NCBI GenBank assembly: GCA_002104895.1
Contig: MCFG01000034.1
Coordinates: 240,001 to 284,809, forward strand
Direction of reading: 5' to 3'
DNA: 44,809 nt
Source of the DNA: Anaeromyces robustus
Lineage: Eukaryota; Neocallimastigomycota; Neocallimastigomycetes; Neocallimastigales; Neocallimastigaceae
Below are positions 36,224-44,809 of this stretch, piece after piece (positions within the stretch are counted from its first letter, which is position 1; every line of letters begins with the position of its first letter). A model generated the notes under the pieces. That model was not told where the DNA came from, did not search any database, and saw nothing but the letters and a program-made list of their open reading frames with translations. A program made the position numbers and the translations under genes.

Positions 36224-38494
36224 TTAACATTTTTCTATTTGGAATTTATGAGTTGGAGTGGTACGATTATGATTATAATGTTCATGAGTGATAGTAAAAC
36301 GACCTTTGGTATATACCTTGATACTATTATTATCATCTTGAGAACATGAATCTTTTGGTTTGGAAGTACTGGCAGCTAAACGAAGATTATCAATATCACT
36401 TAAACCATTACTCCATGAAGTAGAACAAACATTTGGTGTTGTTGGGGAAGGACAACAATTAACAGCAGAAGAAGCATTGCTTATAGCTATAGTTTTTGAA
36501 TTTATGTACATATTATGATGATCAGAATTATTAAGATTATTGTTTAATTTAGATGCGTTAATAGAATTAATTGCGTTTGAATTTAATTTTGAATTTGCGT
36601 TATTTAAATTGATGGATGGTGATGGTGGGGATACTTTTTTAACGGAAGAAGTTTGTGAATTAATGGATATTGAAGAAGCTACACGACTATGACTATGACG
36701 ACGATTATGACATCCTATACCACCCATATCACGATAGGCATTATAATTGGATATATAGATATTTGAGGCGGGTATAGAATTGGTGGATTTGGAGGCAGAT
36801 ATAGAGTTATTACTGTTATTACAAGAATGGAATTTAACTCTTGGTAAGGAATAAAAAGTAGTACTTACATTATTTTTACCAATATTTTCATAGATTGGAT
36901 AAGCACCACCACTATTCATAATGGATTGTTGAAGATAAGAGTTAGAGGAACAATAAGAATCATAATCATTTTCTGGTAAATCTGACATATAAGTTGTTGT
37001 ATTTCCAGAATGTGATGAATGAATAGAACTTGCTGATGAAAATTTTGTGGTAGAATTAGAATTAGAAATATAATTATAATTATTATTACTATTAACGACA
37101 TAAGTTGAACCGGATCCATTGGATTTATTTGTAGTAGGTGGTAATCTTTTTTCTAATTTGGAATTAGAAATTTTATGATTAAGATCTCCCATAGCTCTTG
37201 AACAAGATTTACCACTAGTACCACTAACACCACTAATTTCACTTTTAATGGATTGGTTAGAGGAACCCATTTTATTATGACATTCATTTGGAGATGGAGG
37301 AATAAACATTTCAAGATTTAATAAGGAAGCAGAATGTTTTCTCTTTTGACGATAATTTTTAACGGAAAGTGCATTATATATTTCATTTGGAGTTGGTACT
37401 TTACCATTAGCTGTTAATTGAGAAAGAGTAGAACTTATAGTATTTACAGAATTATTATCTTCATCCTCCTCTTCATCCTCATCTTCACTATCATTAATAT
37501 TTATACCTACGGCTAAAGCAAATTCCTTAGCGGTCATATTACCACAATTTTTATTTTGCATAGCTTCAATCATACCAATAAGTTTACGATCAGGGGTTGG
37601 TGTGGTTTTAGTATAACTAGAAAAATTATCTTGATCCTCATGACTATGACTATGACTATAATTATGATTATGATGTTTTAAAACAGGGGTGGTTGCTACT
37701 GAAGTAGTTTGTAAACTACCACTTGTTTTACCAGCTTTTCCATTGGATGGAGTTGCCGTTAAAATTGGAGTTTTAATATCATACATTTCCATATCCATAT
37801 CCATATCTTTAAGATAATAATTATCTTTTTTGAGGTTTCTTGGAATTTCATTAATAAATTCATCATCATCAACATCTGCATATAATATAGATGGATGAAC
37901 AGGTACAGGGGTATCTGAATAACTTCTTGGACGTTGAACTGGGGTATTAAAATGTTCGTCTGAAGAAGTACGACGATGAACAGGTCTTAATTTTATATGA
38001 TTTCTTCTATTAATATCCATACAAATATTAGATGAGGATGAAGTAATATTATTAATATCCATATTTCTATATTGGGTATTTAAAGGTTCAGCATTGGAAG
38101 GGGATATACAAATGATTGGGGTACTTCTTTGAGAATTAGAATCTTCATCAAACATGGTTTCATTTTTAGTGGTATTTATGGTTATTTGAGAAGATTGGGT
38201 TGATAAACCATCTTTAATATTTAAAAATGAACCACTAGATAAAGAATTATTTTCAGAGGAATCACATATGGTCTGATTGGATATACTATTATCAGGATTA
38301 CATTTGGATAAAGGTTCAGGAATATCTAAAGTATTGTTATTCTTCTTAGAGGCATTAAGGGCATTTGTTAAAGTAGATGTAGTTTTTCCATTTTTCAATT
38401 TTTTTGGTATTTTCTTTAAGGATATTTTTGAAAACCATTTTTTAGAGGTACTACTATGGGTATCTAACCCATTTTCACTATTTGGTTTTGGCAT
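36224..38494 (-). CDS. Unrecognised 756-aa disordered Ser/Asn-rich protein, putative regulated adaptor
   Basis: This is a single-exon gene of a family I do not recognise. The protein is rich in Ser, Asn and Thr and is probably mostly disordered, with islands that look conserved. Residues 18-37 form a basic, aromatic-containing segment (KKWFSKISLKKIPKKLKNGK) that could bind membranes or partners. About residue 170 reads RRTSS and then RPRSYSDTP, typical basophilic-kinase sites. A His-rich run (YSHSHSHEDQD) lies near 275-287. About residues 300-330 contain TPDRKLIGMIEAMQNKN and TAKEFALAVGI, a likely helical motif, followed by an acidic run (SEDEDEEEDED). Near 370-395 is TPNEIYNALSVKNYRQKRKH. 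The C-terminal region has KGRFTITHE, fitting the R-F-x-V/I docking consensus recognised by OSR1/SPAK-type kinase domains. No enzyme fold, membrane segment or signal peptide is visible. Adaptor function is inference. Confidence 0.85.
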   Translation of the reverse strand: MPKPNSENGLDTHSSTSKKWFSKISLKKIPKKLKNGKTTSTLTNALNASKKNNNTLDIPEPLSKCNPDNSISNQTICDSSENNSLSSGSFLNIKDGLSTQSSQITINTTKNETMFDEDSNSQRSTPIICISPSNAEPLNTQYRNMDINNITSSSSNICMDINRRNHIKLRPVHRRTSSDEHFNTPVQRPRSYSDTPVPVHPSILYADVDDDEFINEIPRNLKKDNYYLKDMDMDMEMYDIKTPILTATPSNGKAGKTSGSLQTTSVATTPVLKHHNHNYSHSHSHEDQDNFSSYTKTTPTPDRKLIGMIEAMQNKNCGNMTAKEFALAVGININDSEDEDEEEDEDNNSVNTISSTLSQLTANGKVPTPNEIYNALSVKNYRQKRKHSASLLNLEMFIPPSPNECHNKMGSSNQSIKSEISGVSGTSGKSCSRAMGDLNHKISNSKLEKRLPPTTNKSNGSGSTYVVNSNNNYNYISNSNSTTKFSSASSIHSSHSGNTTTYMSDLPENDYDSYCSSNSYLQQSIMNSGGAYPIYENIGKNNVSTTFYSLPRVKFHSCNNSNNSISASKSTNSIPASNIYISNYNAYRDMGGIGCHNRRHSHSRVASSISINSQTSSVKKVSPPSPSINLNNANSKLNSNAINSINASKLNNNLNNSDHHNMYINSKTIAISNASSAVNCCPSPTTPNVCSTSWSNGLSDIDNLRLAASTSKPKDSCSQDDNNSIKVYTKGRFTITHEHYNHNRTTPTHKFQIEKC

Positions 38495-41297
38495 ATTGTT
38501 ATTATATATATTATTATTTAAAAATTTTTTTTAAAAAAATATTGAAATATAAAATATAAAAAAATATAAAACTTTTTTTTCTCTCTTAAAAATATATAGT
38601 ATTTATTAATCAATAGTAAATTATCTTTTTTTTTTCTATTGCTAATAATAGTATTATTTTTAAACTAATTATTAATTAAAAAAATAGTATCTTATATAGT
38701 TTTTTTTTCTTTTTAATGTATAAAATATAGGGTGATTAAAATATTATCTATAATTATTAATATCAAAACTTTTTCTTATATTTATGTTACAAGTTTTTCA
38801 AAATTTCTTTTGAATATTTATATTATTATTATTATTATTTTTGAATATTTATTAGTATTTTAATATTTATATATTTGTATTAATTGTTCAATGTTAGATA
38901 AAGTTATGTTATCAAATTTTTCTATTTTAATTTTTTTGTTTTCTTGCTAAATGATTTTTTGTATATTCTTTTTTTTTTGTTTTTTTTTTATCTTGGAACT
39001 TTCTAGGTAAATATTTAATGCTTTCTTTTACGTTTCATTATTCCAATTAACTCTAATAAATATAAGAAAATAAATATTAGTATACTATACAAATATTATT
39101 TTATAATATTTTTATATTATAAATGAACATTTTAAATATATATATAAATATATTTTTTTTTTAAAAAAAAAAAAATAAAATGTAAATTATACTTTAGTTA
39201 TGAATAGAATAACAACACTATTAATAATAATATTGACTATTCTTTTTTTTTTTTCCTTTTTATTTGTGTTATATTCTTTATTTACTTTATTTTTTTTTCT
39301 TATTTGTAAAAAAAAAAATAAATATTTACATATATTATATAACTCAAAAAATATTTATGCAAAATGGAAAAAAAAATATATACATATAAAATAATAATTA
39401 TAATTTACAGTTTATTTTTTTTTTTTACATATTAAAAATGTTCAATATTTATTAATGAATTTTGTTTAATAAATAAAAAAAATAATTTTTTTTTTATATT
39501 TACTTTTTTTTTTGTAATTCATGTAATAAATTATATGCTTTTTATTATATTTTATTTAAATAAGAATACATTCAAAAAAGTTTTCTTTTTTAAATTTTTA
39601 AAATAAAAAATAACATATAAATTTCAATTTTCGTATATAAAAAAAAAAAAATAAATTTTTTTATTTTAACTATTTTATTTTTGAGTTTTAAAAAAATTAT
39701 AAAAAAAAATTTGAAAAAAAAAGAGGATAAATGATGTATTAAATAGTCAAAAAAGAATTATATAAAAAAATATTTTTTATATTATTTTAATAATTTTTAT
39801 AGTTTAATAATAAAATAATATAAAAAAAATATTAAATAAATATAAAATAATAATAATAATAATAAAAAATTTATATATAAAATAAAAACTATTAAATATT
39901 AAATATTTTATATTAGGATTATATTATTTTTATTATTATTATATATAATAATTATTGTAAAATATATAATTTATTATATAATATTTAAACTATTTATTAT
40001 AATATATTTATAAATATATTAAATAAATTACAGTAATTTTTAAATAAAAAATAATATATATTTATTATATATTATAATGTATTATAATATATGATAATAA
40101 CTTATTAGGAATAATATAATTAAATAGGACTGGATTTAAATATAATTAATTGATATATTTCAATTAAATATAATACATTTATAATACATTTATAATATAA
40201 AAAAAATTTTTTTTGTATTCTATTCTATAATAATATAATATATATATACTGACAATTTATTATTTCAATTACCAAAATATATTACATTTTTAATAAAATA
40301 AATTATATATATTATAATATATATTTTATATTAAAAAAAAAATTGATGTCAAGATTTTTATATATATTATATTATAAATATAAGTTAATATATTTTAATA
40401 ATTAACACAGTATTTTTTTTAATTAAATTAAAAGTCAAATATATTTATTAATAAATGTATTCTAATATATTAAAATAGGACATTTATTATATAATATATT
40501 AAAGCTATATATTTCTTTATATTATTATTATATTAAGTTTATATACATCATCAAAAAAGTTTACATTTATATGACCTATATTAAATAAAGTTTTTTAATA
40601 AAAATTTGAAAAAATTAACATAAAAAAAAATAATCACAAATTATTATTAAATTCTATTTAATAATAAAAAAAAAAAATTTTGAAATCACTATATATAATA
40701 TAAATATAAAAAAAGTATTTAAAAGTAATATATTATTATATATAGAATATATAACATTGAATTAATTATAATATACGGAAATTTATTTAAAAATTTGTAT
40801 ATAAATGTACAATAAAAAAAATATTAATATAAATTTAATATAAAATTATATTATAAATATATCTATTTTTTAATATAAAAAATGTAATACTAGGTTTTTT
40901 TAATATTATAGTATATTACAGTATAATCATTATATAATCATTATACATATCTCAAATTACATAGGAATATAATTTAATATATGATTATAATTAAATAGTC
41001 TATTTAATTAAACTGTTAAACCATGAATTTCGTATTTAATATTGACTACTATTAAAATAATCGTATTAACAATATTAAATAAATAAATAAATAATAAATA
41101 AATAAATAATAATAAATAAATAAATAATAATAAATAAACAAATAAATAATGAATAAATAAATAATAAAAATATAATAATTTTGTAATAAAAAAAATATTA
41201 TCTATTTATTATTATTATTTATTATTAATATTTATTTAGTATATAATATTTTATAATAAATAAATATTGGAAATTTGTAATTATTTTTTTTTAAAAT

Positions 41298-41311
41298 TTA
41301 TTTATTTATTT

Positions 41312-41394
<83 letters not shown>

Positions 41395-41397
41395 TTA
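41298..41397. repeat. (TTTA)n array
   Basis: About 24 TTTA units, with two TTA interruptions, form a block. A mirror-like (AAAT)n/(AATA)n block lies at 41078-41165, so the two could pair as a long hairpin in single-stranded form. Confidence 0.85.
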
Positions 41398-43306
41398 TTA
41401 TTAGTTTTAAAAAAAAAAAAGGGTTTTAATGTAACAATAATATTTATTATTAAAAGATAATAGTTATTTTTATTTTTATAAAAAAAAAACATTATTGAAT
41501 AAACTCTTTTATTTTATAAAAAAAACCATAATTATTAAATCTTGTATTTCTTTTTTTTTTTCTTTTCATTATTTATAATATTTAATGTTTAATTAATTTT
41601 CTGTTTATAATTCATTTTATATTTAAAAATAAAAAAAGAAATATTAAAAAACCAAATATAAAATATAAAAAAAAGTAACATTAAAGTCATCATTTTTTAT
41701 TTTAATCATTCAATTTAAAATTAAAATTAATTTAAAATATTCATTGATTATTAAAGAAATAAAAAAAAAAGAAGTGCATTTTTAATCTTTTGTGAAAATA
41801 ACAATAAATTTTGTGATAGTCAGATGAGTTATAAAAATAAATAAATAAAATAAATAAAAATAAATAAATGAAAATAAATAAAATAAAATAAAATAAATAA
41901 ATGAAAATTTAGGATTACAAATATTTAAAAAATATTTAAAATATAAAAATATAAAAAATATATATAAAAATATAAAAATATAAATATAAAAAAATTAATT
42001 AAAAATTAAATCAAATGCAAAATGCTATAATTTTAATAATTATAGTTTTTTTTTTATTTTTTAATATTTTATTTTTTTTATTTTTTTTATTATAAAAAAT
42101 TATCTTTTTTTTTTTATCTAATTAATTTTTAATTTTTTAATCTTTGATTTTATATTTTAATTATTGATTATGTTTATGCAATATTTTTAATCTATCTTAA
42201 TTTCTAAATACTTATGTGTTAATGGAATACTTTTTTTTTTTTTTAAATTCAATATCATTACATTTTATTATTTATTTATTTCTTTTTTTTTTTACGTATT
42301 TTTATTTTTTGTTTATATTTTATGTTTTTTCTTAATATTTCTTTTTTTCATTTTCAAATTGTGGGTTTTTGTTTATATTCTCATTGTTTTATTGTTTTTT
42401 TAATTTTTTTTAATTTTTTTTAATTTTTTGTTTTTTTTACAGAAATGATTTTATTTCCTAAATTAGAAAATTTCTTTTTTAAATTTTTTTTTTTAATTAA
42501 AGTCATCAATTACAAAGAAAAATATTAATAAAAAAAAATTTTTTTTTCTTTTTTTGTACTTTTGTATTTTGTTACACCAGATGATTATCAGCATAAAAAA
42601 TTTTAAAATTTATATTATTTTATATTATTTTATAAAATTTTTATTTTTAGTTTAATCATCACACTATAATTATTATTATAATTATTATAATTATTATAAT
42701 TACTATTATTATAATAATAAAAAAAACACAGAAAACAGAAAACAATATTTTTATACAATAAATAAATAAAATAAATATTAAATATTAAATATTAAATATA
42801 AATTATATAAATGTTACCAACCAAATTGTTGCTAAAAGATTTTGATTAAAAGCCAAATAAATACAAATAATAAGTAATAAGATGATTTGTTTTATATAAA
42901 ATAATAATAATAATTATATTTTTACAATATAAATGAAATATTGTTATTATTATTTTTATTTTTTATTCATTATTCCTTTTTTTTATTATAAAATCAATCT
43001 TTTTTACTTTCTATTTTAGTTATTATTAAAAATGATAAAGAAAGTTTCTGTATTTGATCATATTAAAAAAATGTAATTATTGATCAGTAATTAAACATGT
43101 TATTTTTTTTTAATTGTTTAATTTTTTGATGGTCATGTTCCTTTTTTTAACTTTAATATAAATAATTTTTTTTTAAAAAAAAAAAAAAACTTTGGTATTA
43201 CAATTATAAATATTAAATATTAAATATTAAAGTACAATATTATTTATTTTATTATAATATAAAATGTGGAATATTTTTTTTAATAATTATAATCAATATT
43301 TATTTA

Positions 43307-43366
43307 TACATTTAAACATTTATACATTTATACATTTATACATTTATACATTTATACATTTATACA
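43307..43366. repeat. 8-bp tandem repeat (tacattta)n
   Basis: About seven units of tacattta, the second changed to aacattta, run in register. No coding role. Confidence 0.85.
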
Positions 43367-43593
43367 TACATAAAATATTATATACTTTATTTTATAATAA
43401 AAAAAAAAAAGGAAAAGAAAAATAATTAAAATTTGAATTCTTATATTTTGTATATTTTTTTTTTTTTTTTTGAAAAATGCTTTTTTTTTAATATTTTAAA
43501 TCATATAAAATTTAAAATTTAAAATTTAAAATTTAAAATAAAAATGTTTGGCTTTTCTATTTTTCTAAAAAAAAGATTGTTTATCCTTTTTTT

Positions 43594-43595
<2 letters not shown>

Positions 43596-43639
<44 letters not shown>
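43596..43639. repeat. (ATT)n trinucleotide array
   Basis: About 14 perfect ATT units. It is non-coding here, whereas the same trinucleotide on the plus strand encodes Asn runs in the minus-strand ankyrin genes. Confidence 0.85.
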
Positions 43640-43640
<1 letters not shown>

Positions 43641-44209
43641 TGATAAATTAAAAGATTTTAATCCAAATCCTTTTTTTCTTTTTTTTTTATCCTCTTCCTT
43701 AAAATGAAAAAATATTGACCAAATTTTCAATTATTCATAAATAAAAAAGTTGTAGATGAGGTTTTTTTAATTTTTTTATTTTTTAAAAATACATTATAAA
43801 ATAATAAAAATAACAATAATAATAAATAATAAATAATAATAATAATAAATTTTAAAAATTACCATATTTGGATATGATTAATTAAATAATTGAATAATTT
43901 GTTTTTAATTACCTAATTTGGTAATTAGATTGTTTTTTTTATGTATATATATAACTAAATAAATAAATAAAATAAAATTAAATAAATTAAATATATAGAA
44001 TAAATAAATAAAATAATTAAAAAGTTTATATTATAATAATATATATTAATATAAATTAAAATAAATATAAAATTTAAATAAATAAAAATATAATTAAATA
44101 AATATTAATATATTGAAATAAAAAATTAAAAAAATAAAAAAAATTTTTTTTTTTAAAATATAGGTAAAAATTAATAAAAAATTTTTAAAAAAAAAAAAGG
44201 AGAGTAAAC

Positions 44210-44240
<31 letters not shown>

Positions 44241-44809
44241 ATAATAATAAATAAGAAATAAGAAATAATAATAAAAAACAAAAAATAATAGGCCAGTTAA
44301 TTAATATTTTTTAAAGATTCTCAATGATTATTTGTCAGTCAATTTATTTTTGATTTGATAATTCTAATAATAAATAATAATAAAATAATGATAAATAATG
44401 ATAAAAATAATAATAAAAATAGCAAATAACTATGAAGAAAAAATAATAAATATGAAATAGGAATCATAAATAATAATAATAATAATAATAATAATGGATA
44501 TTAAATATTAATAAAGTAAATTAATAAAATTAATAAAATAATTATCATAAAACTATTTTATAAAAAATATAGTTTATAGTTTATAGTTTATTTTTTTTTT
44601 ATGTTTAAATGTATAATTCATATTCATATCTTTAAAAATAAATGATATACATCATTTTTCACTACAATACATAATTTTAAAGTTTTTTTTTTTTAAAAAA
44701 AAAATAATCATTTCTTTAATATTAATAAAAAACAATTATACTCAAAAATAGATATAAAAAATTACATATACATATTAAATTAATTTTTTTTTTTAAAAAA
44801 AAAAAAAAC

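Larger units (their letters stand above)
38495..44809. other. AT-rich gene desert to window end
   Basis: I find no supportable gene over about 6.3 kb. The left end must carry the 5' region of the 756-aa gene. The open frame near 39200-39394 is Phe/Leu/Lys-only and reads as composition, not protein. Microsatellites are listed separately. The right edge is poly(A), with no telomere array. Confidence 0.65.

Noticed and set aside
38277-38534. Plus-strand 85-codon open frame
   Set aside because: It lies antisense to the N-terminus of the 756-aa protein gene and has no independent support.
39200-39394. Plus-strand 64-codon open frame with a hydrophobic N-terminal segment
   Set aside because: Phe/Leu runs come from poly(T); surrounding sequence has no coding character.

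Overview
The window is extremely AT-rich and eukaryotic. Long gene-free stretches are made of poly(A)/poly(T), (TTTA)n, (TTTTA)n and (ATT)n tracts. Genes are islands of higher GC. Two genes have 15 exons with canonical GT...AG introns, and the other three are long single-exon genes with Asn/Asp/Thr/Ser homopolymer runs. This combination best fits an anaerobic gut fungus (Neocallimastigomycota, for example a Piromyces, Neocallimastix or Anaeromyces relative). A dictyostelid or another AT-rich protist is the main alternative. The lineage call is inference from composition and gene style, not from a marker gene.

Layout. (1) 0.7-5.6 kb and 11.6-16.7 kb hold two tandem, intact, 15-exon copies of a long-chain fatty acyl-CoA synthetase on the minus strand, including about 0.8 kb of shared upstream sequence. 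I spliced both by hand: the exons sum to 2043 and 2052 nt, giving 680 and 683 aa. (2) 5.2-11.6 kb, between the copies, is a graveyard: short coding-like relics, tandem repeats, and a frame-broken remnant of a non-LTR (LINE-like) retrotransposon at 7.8-10.1 kb with a recognisable endonuclease/exonuclease/phosphatase domain and the start of the linker toward the reverse transcriptase. (3) 16.7-21.8 kb is a desert with hairpins, microsatellites and one short coding relic at 20.66-20.85 kb. (4) 21.9-30.8 kb holds two large adjacent ankyrin-repeat genes (1275 and 992 aa). They share a diverged N-terminal region and carry low-complexity insertions between ankyrin repeats. (5) 36.2-38.5 kb holds one gene for a 756-aa disordered, Ser/Asn-rich, phosphosite-rich protein of unknown function. 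(6) 38.5-44.8 kb is a gene-free AT desert.

All convincing coding sequence, including the retrotransposon relic, lies on the minus strand. There is no operon or pathway logic linking the genes: the acyl-CoA synthetases act in lipid activation, the ankyrin proteins are presumably protein-binding scaffolds, and the 756-aa protein looks like a regulated adaptor. I found no credible tRNA, rRNA, CRISPR, telomere or prokaryotic element. The most notable observations are the uneven divergence of the duplicated synthetases, the poly(A)-signal-like pentamer array starting at one stop codon, the paired ankyrin genes with shared architecture, and several unrecognised coding relics.
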